Below, one piece after another: positions 1 through 8,192 of a stretch of DNA of 15,613 nucleotides. Positions within the stretch are counted from its first letter, which is position 1. The number at the start of each line of letters is the position of its first letter. Position numbers and translations under genes: made by a program. A model generated the notes under the pieces. It saw only the letters and a list, made by a program, of their open reading frames with translations, did no database searches and had not been told where the DNA came from. The stretch is from contig CALDMR010000107.1 in the NCBI GenBank assembly GCA_937915065.1, positions 1 through 15,613 of the forward strand, written 5' to 3'. Source of the stretch: an uncultured Clostridia bacterium (GTDB lineage: Bacteria > Bacillota > Clostridia > Oscillospirales > Oscillospiraceae).

Positions 1-90
1 CCTCCGTTTCGACAGCTTTGTTTTTCCGCTGTCTACTTTAAAGGGAGCATATCATTCCCTTCAGCCGCCTCATCTTTTTCCCCAAATCCC

Positions 91-119
91 TTGACTTTTT
101 CCGGCTTTTCCGCTATGCT
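91..119 (+). promoter_or_regulatory. Predicted SigA-type promoter for the FAD-dependent dehydrogenase gene
   Basis: TTGACT at 91-96 and TATGCT at 114-119 are separated by exactly 17 bases, a good match to the vegetative promoter consensus (5/6 and 4/6). Transcription would start near 126 and give a leader of about 150 bases before the gene at 275. The leader includes a 6-bp inverted repeat (ATCCAT at 141-146, ATGGAT at 150-155, 3-base loop) that could be an operator or small RNA hairpin. The start site is inferred. Confidence 0.55.
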
Positions 120-185
120 GACGGTGGACGCATTATATAAATCCATGAGATGGATGGATGTTTCTACCAACTGCCCTCAGTTGAC

Positions 186-191
186 TATAAT
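186..191 (+). promoter_or_regulatory. Possible second -10 element upstream of the dehydrogenase gene
   Basis: A perfect TATAAT lies at 186-191, but its best upstream partner at 161-168 is a poor -35 and there is no properly spaced TG extension. If used, it would give a leader of about 77 bases. It is weaker than the 91-119 promoter and may be chance in this AT-richer gap. Confidence 0.25.
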
Positions 192-274
192 GGCCCTGAA
201 AGGGGAAATGATAGCCACGGAGAGCAGTTTTTTTGCGCTCCGGCCCGCTTTAACAGAAAGGAATTGCGCAGACC

Positions 275-1672
275 ATGAAAAAAGACGTTGTTATCATCGG
301 CGCCGGCCCCGCCGGCATTTTTACTGCCCTGGAACTGATCCGCCGCGGCAGCAAAAAAAGCATCGCCCTGGTGGAAAAGGGCGCGGCCATCGAGCACCGC
401 CGCTGCCCCAAAAGCGTGACCAACAAGTGCATGAACTGCAAGCCCTGCCATATCACCACCGGTTTTTCCGGCGCGGGCGCCTTTTCTGACGGCAAGCTGT
501 CCCTCTCCTGCGAGGTGGGCGGCGACCTGCCGGATCTGGTGGGCGCAGACCTGGTGCAGGATACCATCGGCTACGCCGACAAAATCTACCTTGAATTCGG
601 CGCGGACACCCATATCGAGGGCATTACCGAGGGCGACGAGATCCGCGCCATCCGCAAGCGGGCCATCGCCGCAGGACTGAAGCTGGTGGACTGCCCCATC
701 CGCCACATGGGCACCGAAAAGGCCCAGGAGATCTACCTGGCCATCGAGCACTATCTGGCCGACCACGGCGTGGAAATGCTCTTCGGCATGGAGTGCAACA
801 ACATTCTGCTGGAGGACTCCGTCTGCAAGGGCGTGCTGCTGAGCGACGGCAGGCAGGAGCAGGTGATCTATGCCAGCGAAACCGTGATCGCCGCCGGACG
901 CCGGGGCGCAGACTGGCTGGAAAAGGTATGCGCCGAGCACAACATCGCCCATCAGCCGGGCACCGTGGATGTGGGCGTCCGCGTGGAGGTGCGCAACGAG
1001 GTCATGGAAACGGTGAACCGGGCCCTGTATGAATCCAAGCTGATCGGCTACCCCAAGCCCTTTAAGAACAAGGTGCGCACCTTCTGCCAGAATCCCGGCG
1101 GCTTCGTCAGCCAGGAGAACTACGACAACGACCTGGCCGTGGTCAACGGCCACAGCTATAAGGATCTGAAAAGCGACAACACCAACCTGGCCATTCTGTG
1201 CTCCCACAATTTCAACGAGCCCTTCAACCAGCCCATTGCCTTCGCCCAGAAGGTGGGCGAGCTGACCAATATGCTGGGCGCAGGCCGGATTTTGGTGCAG
1301 CGCTACGGAGACATTCTGGACGGCAAGCGCACCTGGGCCAAGGAACTGGCCCATTCCAACGTGCGCCCCACCCTGCCCGACGCCGTGGCCGGCGATATCA
1401 CCTCCGCCATGCCCTACCGTTCCATGCTGAATATCATCAACTTTATCCAGGCCATGGATCTGGTGGTGCCCGGCTTTGCCGCGCCGGAAACCCTGCTCTA
1501 TTCCCCGGAGCTGAAATTCTACTCCAACCGGATCAAAATGGACACCCGGTTCAACACCAATGTGAAGGGCCTGCACTGCTTGGGCGACTCCTCCGGCTGG
1601 ACCCGCGGGCTGATGATGGCCTCGGTCATGGGCGTGCTCATGGGCCGCGAACTGGCCCAGCAGGAACTGTGA
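275..1672 (+). CDS. NAD(P)/FAD-dependent oxidoreductase of the COG2509 type
   Basis: A 465-residue cytoplasmic flavoprotein of the uncharacterised 'FAD-dependent dehydrogenase' family; its substrate is unknown. The N-terminus is a Rossmann dinucleotide-binding fold with GxGxxG at Gly9, Gly11 and Gly14, and the acidic residue ending the second strand at Glu34. A cysteine cluster follows (Cys44, Cys52, Cys55, Cys58), then a GAGAFSDGK-like segment near 66-74 that is typical of this family. The C-terminal GDSSGWTRGL stretch matches the family's second FAD-contacting loop. There is no signal peptide or membrane segment. An AAGGAA sequence 11 bases upstream supports the ATG at 275. The gene stands alone between its own promoter and a strong terminator, and converges on glgP. 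Family assignment is confident. Redox partner and function are not known, and whether the four cysteines bind metal is open. Confidence 0.85.
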   Translation: MKKDVVIIGAGPAGIFTALELIRRGSKKSIALVEKGAAIEHRRCPKSVTNKCMNCKPCHITTGFSGAGAFSDGKLSLSCEVGGDLPDLVGADLVQDTIGYADKIYLEFGADTHIEGITEGDEIRAIRKRAIAAGLKLVDCPIRHMGTEKAQEIYLAIEHYLADHGVEMLFGMECNNILLEDSVCKGVLLSDGRQEQVIYASETVIAAGRRGADWLEKVCAEHNIAHQPGTVDVGVRVEVRNEVMETVNRALYESKLIGYPKPFKNKVRTFCQNPGGFVSQENYDNDLAVVNGHSYKDLKSDNTNLAILCSHNFNEPFNQPIAFAQKVGELTNMLGAGRILVQRYGDILDGKRTWAKELAHSNVRPTLPDAVAGDITSAMPYRSMLNIINFIQAMDLVVPGFAAPETLLYSPELKFYSNRIKMDTRFNTNVKGLHCLGDSSGWTRGLMMASVMGVLMGRELAQQEL

Positions 1673-1673
1673 C

Positions 1674-1708
1674 AAAAAGCCGTGCTCCCACAGGAGCACG
1701 GCTTTTTT
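1674..1708. terminator. Bidirectional intrinsic terminator between the dehydrogenase gene and glgP
   Basis: A perfect 10-bp stem (GCCGTGCTCC at 1679-1688, GGAGCACGGC at 1693-1702) with a CACA loop is flanked by five A on the left and six T on the right. It begins two bases after the dehydrogenase stop codon and ends 10 bases from the glgP stop, so it can serve both converging genes. Confidence 0.93.
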
Positions 1709-1718
1709 ATTTGTTTCT

Positions 1719-4145
1719 TTACTTATGCTCCACAGTCCAGATATGGTCCGCATACTCGGCAATGCTGCGGTCGGCAGCAAAGATGCCGCTGCGGGCAATG
1801 TTGTGCAGGGACATACGGTTCCACCGGGCCGGGTCTTTGTAGGTTTCCACCATGCGGCGCTCGGCGTCGCAGTAGGCGGCAAAATCGGCCAGGAGCATAT
1901 ACTCGTCCGCCGCGCCATAGCGGTTATAGAGCAGGCGCTCGTACAGCTCGTCGTACCGGACGCCGCCAAACCCATCGCGAATCTGATCCAGCACCCGGTG
2001 CAGCACGCCATCGCGCTGGTAGAACAGGGACGGATCATAGCCGCTGTTCTTCAGCTCTGCCACCTCGTCGGCATGCAGGCCGAAGAGGAACATATTCTCA
2101 TCGCCGAGGACATCGTGCATTTCCACATTGGCGCCGTCCAGCGTGCCGACGGTCAGCGCGCCGTTCATCATGAATTTCATATTGCCGGTGCCGGAAGCTT
2201 CCTTGCCGGCGGTGGATATCTGCTGGGACACCTCGGAGGCGGGCATCAGCTTTTCAGCCAGAGAAACGCAGTAGTTCTCCAGGAACACCACCTGCAGCCG
2301 GTCTTTGCACACCGGATCGCTGTTGATCTCCCGCGCCAGGGCGTTGATCAGGCGAATGATATCCTTCGCCACCTTATAGCCGGGCGCGGCCTTGGCGCCG
2401 AAGAGGTACACATGGGGCGTGAAGTCCATGCCCGGGTGATCCTTCAGCTGCTGGTAGCTGGCAATAATCTGCATCACATTCAGCAGCTGGCGCTTATACT
2501 CGTGGAGACGCTTGACCTGCACGTCGAAAATGCCGTCCGTATTAAGCGCCACGCCGCTGGTACGCTTTACATAGCGGGCAAAGGCCTCCTTGTTGTTTTT
2601 CTTGATTTTGCCAAGGCGCTCCAGCACCTGCGCGTCCTCCGCAAAGGCGTCCAGCTTCTGCAGTTCCATGGGATGCAGAAGGTATTTGTCGCCGCCGGTG
2701 AGCTCGCGGATCAGCTCATCCAGGCCGGGATTGCTTTGGGCCAGCCAGCGGCGGTGATCGATGCCGTTGGTCACATTCTTAAACTTGGCGGGCTCCATCT
2801 GGCAGGCTTCGCGGAACACTTCGCTGCGCAGGATCTCCGTGTGCAGGCCGGACACGCCGTTGACCGCGCTGCCGCCGGCAATGCACAGGTTTGCCATGCG
2901 CACTTCGCCGCCCCAAACCACGGCCATCTTTTCAGTGATGCCGTTATTGTGGTGGTAAAACTCTTCCACCTGCTTCTGATACCGGTGGGCAATCTCCCGG
3001 ATGATCTGCCAGATCCGGGGCAGCAGGCTTTCGATCAGAGACTGGGGCCAGCGCTCCAGCGCCTCGGACAGCACCGTGTGGTTGGTGTAGGCCACGGAGC
3101 TGCGGGTGATCTCCCAGGACTCATCCCAGGAATAGCCGGCTTCATCCATCAAAATACGCATCAGCTCGGGAATGACCATGGCCGGGTGGGTATCATTGAT
3201 CTGGATGATATTCTTTTCGTGGAAATTCTTCAGCGTGCCGTAAATCTCCAGATGCTTGCGCACCAGGGACTGTACCGTGGCGGACACAAAGAAATACTGC
3301 TGCTTCAGGCGCAGGGATTTGCCCTCCATATGGGCGTCGTTGGGATAGAGGATCTTGGTGATGGTCTCCGCCATGGTCTGCTCCTCCGTGGCGCGCACAT
3401 ACTGGCCGGAGGAGAAGAGGGCCATATCCAGCGTGCGGGGGCTTTTGGCATCCCACAGGCGCAGGGTATTCACATGATCCGTGCCGTAGCCCGCGATCTC
3501 CATATCGCAGGGAATGGCGATCACGGTGGTATAATCCTCATGCACCACATGGAGCTGGCCGTTGTGCCACACTTCCCGCAAATGGCCGCCGAAGTGTACT
3601 TCCTCCCGCTCCTCGGGCTTGGGGATCAGCCAGGCATCGCCCATGGTTTTCCAATCGTCCGGCAGTTCCACCTGCTGACCATCCACAATGCGCTGCTTAA
3701 AAATACCCAGCTCATAGCACAGGGAATAGCCCGTGGCCGGGATATCCAGCGTGGTCATGGAATCCAGGTAGCAGGCAGCCAGGCGGCCCAGACCGCCGTT
3801 GCCCAATCCCGCATCGGGCTCCATCTCAAAAATGTCCGCCGGCTTGAAGCCCATGCGCTCAATGGCGCCGTTCATCGCTTCCAGCACGCCCAGGTTATAG
3901 GCATTCTTCATCAGGCTGCGGCCCATCAAAAATTCCAAGGACAGATAGTGCACCTGGCGCTGGTGGCCGCGCTCCACCCGTTCCAGCGTCTCCGCGCCGT
4001 GCAGCGCCATCATATCGCGCAGCACCAGGGCGCAGGCCTTGAACATATATTCCTCGTTCACATCTTTTTGCGTGATCCCGTAGTTCAGGCGCAGTTTGCC
4101 GCGGATCGCCTCTTCCATGTCCTTAATTGTATAAATCTGCTGCAT
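1719..4145 (-). CDS. glgP: Glycogen/starch/alpha-glucan phosphorylase
   Basis: This GT35 enzyme uses phosphate to cleave alpha-1,4 glucan ends, releasing glucose-1-phosphate in the cytoplasm. At 808 residues it has the usual bacterial length. The diagnostic pyridoxal-phosphate motif EASGTGNMKF is intact, with the cofactor lysine at Lys657. The N-terminal half carries family stretches such as LSLEFLMGRSL and the GLGNGGLGRLAACYLDS segment near residues 130-150. The ATG start is supported by AGGAAG six bases upstream. It is the last gene of the glycogen cluster, 89 bases beyond glgA. A terminator-like hairpin sits in that gap and leaves only about 33 bases before the gene, with no room for a clear separate promoter. 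Expression therefore probably depends on read-through from glgA or on a promoter overlapping the glgA end. The antisense strand also holds a long open frame, which I treat as a shadow. Confidence 0.97.
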   Translation of the reverse strand: MQQIYTIKDMEEAIRGKLRLNYGITQKDVNEEYMFKACALVLRDMMALHGAETLERVERGHQRQVHYLSLEFLMGRSLMKNAYNLGVLEAMNGAIERMGFKPADIFEMEPDAGLGNGGLGRLAACYLDSMTTLDIPATGYSLCYELGIFKQRIVDGQQVELPDDWKTMGDAWLIPKPEEREEVHFGGHLREVWHNGQLHVVHEDYTTVIAIPCDMEIAGYGTDHVNTLRLWDAKSPRTLDMALFSSGQYVRATEEQTMAETITKILYPNDAHMEGKSLRLKQQYFFVSATVQSLVRKHLEIYGTLKNFHEKNIIQINDTHPAMVIPELMRILMDEAGYSWDESWEITRSSVAYTNHTVLSEALERWPQSLIESLLPRIWQIIREIAHRYQKQVEEFYHHNNGITEKMAVVWGGEVRMANLCIAGGSAVNGVSGLHTEILRSEVFREACQMEPAKFKNVTNGIDHRRWLAQSNPGLDELIRELTGGDKYLLHPMELQKLDAFAEDAQVLERLGKIKKNNKEAFARYVKRTSGVALNTDGIFDVQVKRLHEYKRQLLNVMQIIASYQQLKDHPGMDFTPHVYLFGAKAAPGYKVAKDIIRLINALAREINSDPVCKDRLQVVFLENYCVSLAEKLMPASEVSQQISTAGKEASGTGNMKFMMNGALTVGTLDGANVEMHDVLGDENMFLFGLHADEVAELKNSGYDPSLFYQRDGVLHRVLDQIRDGFGGVRYDELYERLLYNRYGAADEYMLLADFAAYCDAERRMVETYKDPARWNRMSLHNIARSGIFAADRSIAEYADHIWTVEHK

Positions 4146-4178
4146 TCAGTACTTCCTCACTTACACTTAAAATCAAGC

Positions 4179-4211
4179 AAAAACGGGAGTCCCGGAGGGG
4201 CCCCCGTTTTT
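4179..4211 (-). terminator. Terminator-like hairpin between glgA and glgP
   Basis: Read on the minus strand, arms 4197-4206 and 4184-4193 pair over 10 positions (eight Watson-Crick pairs, one G-U wobble and one C-A mismatch) around a three-base loop. Five A precede the stem and five U follow it. It starts 23 bases after the glgA stop codon. The shape fits an intrinsic terminator, possibly a leaky one given the mismatch, placed inside the glycogen gene cluster. Confidence 0.75.
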
Positions 4212-4234
4212 CACATTCAGTTGCCCAAGCCCGC

Positions 4235-5671
4235 TCAGCCGTTGTGGATCTGCTCGTAAATGCGGTGGTATTCCGCCGCACTGTGCTTCCAGCTGAAATC
4301 TTCCGTCATGGCCCGCTCCTGCAGGGTGCGGAAAGCTTTCTTATTATTCCAGAACAGCTGCGCAGCCTCGCGCACCACATACCACATATCGCCGGCATTG
4401 TAGTTGGCAAAGGTGAAACCGTTGCCGCCGCAGCACCACTCCTCATAGGGGTGCACAGTGTCTTTCAGGCCGCCGGTTTCGCGGACGATAGGCAGCGTGC
4501 CGTAGCGCATGGCAATCATCTGGCTCAGGCCGCAGGGTTCGCTCTTGGAGGGCATCAGGAACAGATCGGCGCCGGAGTAAATGCGCATAGAGGTGGCCTC
4601 ATTGTATTCAATGCGGGCCGCCAGCATACCGGGGAACCGGTACTGGGCGTTGCTGAAGAACTCTTCATACTGCCAGTCGCCCTTGCCCAGCACCACAAAC
4701 TGGATGCCGATATCCATCATGCCGTCCAGCGCTTCACAGATCAGATCCAGCCCCTTGTGGGACACCAGCCGACTGATCACCGCCACAATGGGGATATTGG
4801 GGTCCACCTTCAGCCCCAGCTCTTTTTGCAGCGCTTCCTTGCAGGCAGCCTTGCCGCTGAGGTCTTCCGGCGTGTAATTTTCCACGATCTGACGGTCACA
4901 GCTGGGGTCGTAGCGCTTCATGTCGATGCCGTTGAGCACGCCATGGAGTTTCCAGTCGCACATATTCATCACGCCCTCCATGCCGTGGGCGAAATAGGAA
5001 TATTTCAGTTCCTGGGCATAGGTGGGGCTGACGGCAGTGACCGCATCGCAGGTCAGCAGCGCACCTTTGAGCAGGTTCACATCGCCGGAGAAAGCCAGGG
5101 TGCCGCCGTCATACCATCCCGAAGGCAGGCCAAACAGATCCTCCAGCGTTTCGCGGCCATACCGCCCCTGGTATTCAATATTGTGCACGGTAAACACGGT
5201 GCGGATGCTGCGCAGCACATCCCAACGCACCGCATCGTCTGCCAGATAGATGGGAACCAGGGCGCTCTGCCAATCGTTGCAGTGGATTACCTCCGGCATG
5301 AAGTCCAGATGCGTCAGCAGGGAAACCACGCTGCGGGAAAAATAGGCAAAGCGCTCGCCGTCATCGTAATAGCCATAGAGATCGGGGCGGGCAAAATAAT
5401 GCTCATTATCGATAAAATAGTAGGTCACGCCGTCCTTATGGCAGCGGAACAGGCCGCAGTATACACTGCGCCAGGCCAGCGTTACATAGATGTATTTAAC
5501 GAAGTCCATTTCTTCAATATACTTTTCGGCCACGGTCTGATACAGCGGCAGGATCACCGCCACCTCGTCGCCGCCCCGGGCCAGGGCCTGGGGCAGGCTG
5601 CCGGCCACGTCTGCAAGGCCGCCGGTCTTGCAAAAAGGAACGCATTCGCTTGTTACGAATAATACCTTCAT
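4235..5671 (-). CDS. glgA: Glycogen synthase (ADP-glucose-dependent)
   Basis: This GT5 glucosyltransferase adds glucose from ADP-glucose to the non-reducing ends of alpha-1,4 glucan. The protein is 478 residues, the normal size. It opens with the nucleotide-sugar binding motif KTGGLADV (Lys15). HCNDWQS and FTVHNIEYQG follow in the N-terminal GT-B domain. The C-terminal domain has SRLVSHKGLDL and the retaining-transferase loop PSKSEPCGLSQ, with Glu378. I chose the ATG at 5671 over an in-frame upstream start at 5707. Homologues begin at the MKVLF-type strand, and GGAGGA lies four bases before the ATG. It is separated from glgD by 180 bases that hold an extended -10 promoter and a small hairpin, so it may be transcribed independently of glgBCD as well as with them. 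A terminator-like hairpin follows it. Confidence 0.97.
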   Translation of the reverse strand: MKVLFVTSECVPFCKTGGLADVAGSLPQALARGGDEVAVILPLYQTVAEKYIEEMDFVKYIYVTLAWRSVYCGLFRCHKDGVTYYFIDNEHYFARPDLYGYYDDGERFAYFSRSVVSLLTHLDFMPEVIHCNDWQSALVPIYLADDAVRWDVLRSIRTVFTVHNIEYQGRYGRETLEDLFGLPSGWYDGGTLAFSGDVNLLKGALLTCDAVTAVSPTYAQELKYSYFAHGMEGVMNMCDWKLHGVLNGIDMKRYDPSCDRQIVENYTPEDLSGKAACKEALQKELGLKVDPNIPIVAVISRLVSHKGLDLICEALDGMMDIGIQFVVLGKGDWQYEEFFSNAQYRFPGMLAARIEYNEATSMRIYSGADLFLMPSKSEPCGLSQMIAMRYGTLPIVRETGGLKDTVHPYEEWCCGGNGFTFANYNAGDMWYVVREAAQLFWNNKKAFRTLQERAMTEDFSWKHSAAEYHRIYEQIHNG

Positions 5672-5713
5672 CTTGTCCTCCGATCTTCTGTCCGGCACCG
5701 GCCCCACCGCCTG

Positions 5714-5728
5714 GGCAGCCCTTCTGCC
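5714..5728 (-). other. Small hairpin in the predicted glgA leader
   Basis: On the minus strand GGCAG (5728-5724) and CTGCC (5718-5714) form a perfect 5-bp stem with a five-base loop, inside the roughly 60-base leader predicted from the glgA promoter. It is not followed by a U-run, so it is not a terminator. A stabilising or regulatory role is speculation. Confidence 0.35.
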
Positions 5729-5738
5729 GAGCGTGATT

Positions 5739-5767
5739 ATTATATCAGTTTGCGCCTGGATATACGA
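5739..5767 (-). promoter_or_regulatory. Predicted extended -10 promoter for glgA
   Basis: On the minus strand TGATATAAT occupies 5747-5739: a perfect -10 hexamer (5744-5739) preceded by the TGn extension. The -35 position 17 bases upstream (5767-5762) reads TCGTAT and is weak, as is common for extended -10 promoters. Predicted start near 5732, about 60 bases before the glgA ATG. This would let glgA be expressed separately from glgBCD. Confidence 0.55.
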
Positions 5768-5851
5768 GTGTGTTTTTTCACAAAATTATAACTTCGTCAA
5801 AAGGTTTCTTCCCTATTCCGCATAGTTTCAAGAAAACAGATCACATTCCCG

Positions 5852-6955
5852 TCAAACAACGCTGAATTTTGAAATGGACAGGGGATAGTTGCTGTGGCCC
5901 ATGAGCGTCCGATTTTCATGCACAGTGACATTTTTGTCTGCAATGGCATATTTCATCGTGGCGCCGGAGTGGATCACCGTATCCTGCATCAGGATGCAGC
6001 CGCTGATTTTTGCCCCCTTCTCCACATGGACGCCCCGGAAAATGATGCTGTTTTCCACCTCGCCCTCGATGATGCAGCCATCGGACACCAGGGAGTTGAC
6101 GCACTTGCTTTCCGGGCCGTAATAGGTGGAAGCGTCGCTGCGGTCTTTGGTGCGGATGGGGCGGTCAGGCGTAAACAGATCTGCCCGAACATCTGCATTC
6201 AGCAGCTCCATGCTGCGCTCATAATAATCCGCCACGGACACGATACGGGCAGCATAACCACGGAACACATAGGCATGCAGCTTCAGTTTGTTTTTCATAT
6301 CCTGCAGCACCGCCCGGTGGAAGCTGCATTCATTGTGTCCGTCGCACTCTGCGATCAGTTCCAGCAGCAGCTTTTTGCTGATAACATAGACCTCCAGGGC
6401 GTCGTAGCCGCCGTTGACGCTGCTGCGGCTCAGCACATCGGTAATGGTTCCCGCTTCATCCACCATATAGGTAGTGGCTTTATCTGTCACCCGCTTGGGG
6501 GTGCACACACAGGTAATATCTGCGCTGGAGCGGATATGCTCCTTCAGCACATCGCCCATGGGCATATTGCAGATCAGCGCCCCGTTGGCCAGTACCACAT
6601 AATCCTGGCGGATGCGCTGGACATAGCTTTCAATGGATGCCAGGGCTTCCATTTTGCCCCGGAACTCGCGGCTGGGATCGTTCTTGGGTGCCGAAGGCAG
6701 CAGGCGCAGGCCGCCGTGCTTGCGGCTCAGGTCCCAGTCCTTGCCGGAGCCCAGATGATCCAGCATGCTCTGATACTTATCCTGCAGGATGATCCCCACA
6801 TCGGTCACCCCTGCGTTGACCATATTGGAGATCATAAAATCAATGATACGGTAGCGGGCGGCATAGGGAATGGAGTCCGCCACGCGCTGCTCCACCAGGG
6901 TTTGCAGCTTTGCACACTTGCCATAGGCAAAAATGATACCATGCATGCGGTTCAT
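5852..6955 (-). CDS. glgD: GlgD subunit of glucose-1-phosphate adenylyltransferase
   Basis: GlgD pairs with GlgC to form the ADP-glucose-making enzyme in Firmicutes. It is a 367-residue homologue of GlgC that appears catalytically degenerate. The glycine-rich nucleotide-binding loop of GlgC (LAGGQGSRL) is replaced here by AYGKCAKLQTL. The catalytic aspartate region of GlgC (LSGDHIY) aligns with LANGALICN, which has no aspartate. The fold is kept: YAARYRIIDFMISN near residue 32, then a C-terminal left-handed beta-helix of hexapeptide repeats (about residues 280-350). The ATG overlaps the glgC stop as ATGA, and an AGGAGGTG ribosome binding site lies inside the glgC 3' end, so translation is probably coupled to give matched amounts of the two subunits. 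In studied GlgCD enzymes GlgD raises activity and tunes allosteric control; that role here is inferred from the family. Confidence 0.95.
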   Translation of the reverse strand: MNRMHGIIFAYGKCAKLQTLVEQRVADSIPYAARYRIIDFMISNMVNAGVTDVGIILQDKYQSMLDHLGSGKDWDLSRKHGGLRLLPSAPKNDPSREFRGKMEALASIESYVQRIRQDYVVLANGALICNMPMGDVLKEHIRSSADITCVCTPKRVTDKATTYMVDEAGTITDVLSRSSVNGGYDALEVYVISKKLLLELIAECDGHNECSFHRAVLQDMKNKLKLHAYVFRGYAARIVSVADYYERSMELLNADVRADLFTPDRPIRTKDRSDASTYYGPESKCVNSLVSDGCIIEGEVENSIIFRGVHVEKGAKISGCILMQDTVIHSGATMKYAIADKNVTVHENRTLMGHSNYPLSISKFSVV

Positions 6956-8169
6956 TTTCTCAGCACCTCCTCATGATTGCGGTCCAGCATCTTATTGGGC
7001 CCCACGACCTCATCTTCCGCAATCTTGCAGAAGGGGCCTACCACAGCAATGCCCCACTGGTCGGGATCCTCTGCCGTTTCCGGCGGTGCTCCCACCCGGG
7101 CCTTCGCGCCGATGGTTGCGCCCTCGCCGATGATGGCATACTCCACCACCGCGCCGGCTTCGATCACCGCGCCGGGCATGACCACACTATATCTCACGCT
7201 GGCGCCGGGCCCCACTGTTACGGAATGGGCCACCACAGAGTTCTCCACCGAGCCTTCGATGGTGCTGCCCTGGGTGACTACGCTGTGGCTGACCACCGCC
7301 TGTTCACCCAGATACATGGGCGCCTTCCGGGGAGCGCGGGCATAGATGGGCCACTCGGAATCAAACACATCCAGTCCGCCGCTGCGGGCCAGCATATCCA
7401 TATTGGCATCCCACAGGCTGTCCAGCGTGCCCACATCTTTCCAGTAGCCCGCAAAGCGGTACGCCACCATCTTCTGCCCATCGCGGAGCATATTGGGAAT
7501 GATATTCTTGCCGAAGTCGTTCTGGGACGATGTGTCGGCTTCGTCGTCGATCAGGTATTTGCGCAGTTCCTTCCAGGAAAAGCAGTAGATGCCCATGGAA
7601 GCCAGATTGCTCTTGGGCTGCTTGGGCTTTTCCTCAAACTCCACGATATTGTCCTCGCCGTCCACATTCATAATGCCGAAGCGGGGCGCCTCATCCCAGG
7701 GAACTTCCATCACGGAAATGGTGCAGGCTGCGCCGCTTTCCTTGTGGCGGTTGACCATCTTTGCGTAATCCATCTTGTAAATATGGTCGCCGGAAAGGAT
7801 CACCACATACTCCGGCTCATACAGGTCGATAAAGCCGATGTTTTGGTAAATCGCATTGGCCGTGCCCTTGTACCAGGTGCCCTGATCCCCCTGGGCTACA
7901 TAGGGCGGCAGAATATGTACGCCGCCGTCGCTTTGATCCAGATCCCAGGGCTGGCCGCTGCCGATATAACTGTTTAGTTCCAGGGGCTGATACTGCGTCA
8001 GAACGCCCACCGTATCGATTCCGGAGTTGACACAGTTCGACAGAGGGAAGTCAATAATGCGGTATTTTCCGCCAAAGGGGATCGCAGGCTTTGCCACCTT
8101 GCCCGTCAGCACATACAGGCGGCTGCCCTGGCCGCCAGCCAGGAGCATTGCAACAACTTCTTTTTTCAT
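6952..8169 (-). CDS. glgC: Glucose-1-phosphate adenylyltransferase, catalytic subunit
   Basis: Catalyses ATP plus glucose-1-phosphate to ADP-glucose and pyrophosphate, the committed step of bacterial glycogen synthesis. The protein is 405 residues. It has the intact nucleotide-binding loop LLAGGQGSRL (Gly12, Gly13, Arg17), the FGGKYRIIDFPLSNC segment that contributes to activator and substrate binding, and LSGDHIYKMDY with catalytic Asp128. A C-terminal beta-helix covers roughly residues 290-370. I chose the ATG at 8169 because homologues begin MKKE with the glycine loop about 11 residues in, and AAAGGA lies 10 bases upstream. An alternative ATG at 8193 would add eight residues and overlap the glgB stop as TAATG. 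Either way glgB and glgC are tightly linked. The 3' end overlaps glgD by four bases. Confidence 0.97.
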   Translation of the reverse strand: MKKEVVAMLLAGGQGSRLYVLTGKVAKPAIPFGGKYRIIDFPLSNCVNSGIDTVGVLTQYQPLELNSYIGSGQPWDLDQSDGGVHILPPYVAQGDQGTWYKGTANAIYQNIGFIDLYEPEYVVILSGDHIYKMDYAKMVNRHKESGAACTISVMEVPWDEAPRFGIMNVDGEDNIVEFEEKPKQPKSNLASMGIYCFSWKELRKYLIDDEADTSSQNDFGKNIIPNMLRDGQKMVAYRFAGYWKDVGTLDSLWDANMDMLARSGGLDVFDSEWPIYARAPRKAPMYLGEQAVVSHSVVTQGSTIEGSVENSVVAHSVTVGPGASVRYSVVMPGAVIEAGAVVEYAIIGEGATIGAKARVGAPPETAEDPDQWGIAVVGPFCKIAEDEVVGPNKMLDRNHEEVLRK

Positions 8170-8192
8170 CGTTTGCCAATCCTTTCCTCTCA

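Noticed and set aside
41..61. AAGGGA / TCCCTT inverted repeat near the left edge
   Set aside because: A 6-bp stem with a nine-base loop and no T-run; too weak to call a terminator, and no upstream gene end is visible to support one.
1..489. Open reading frame from the window start through the dehydrogenase promoter
   Set aside because: The frame stays open by chance, runs through the promoter and then out of frame across the real gene, and resembles no protein.
1725..4259. 844-codon open frame antisense to glgP
   Set aside because: It mirrors the whole glgP gene, has a His/Gln/Leu/Ala-rich composition with no recognisable domain, and is expected when GC-rich codons are read on the opposite strand. 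glgP is an unmistakable gene.
5759..5800. TTGACG and TATAAT in the glgD-glgA gap as a promoter pair
   Set aside because: On the minus strand they are only four bases apart, so they cannot act as a -35/-10 pair; the extended -10 at 5739-5747 is the better candidate.
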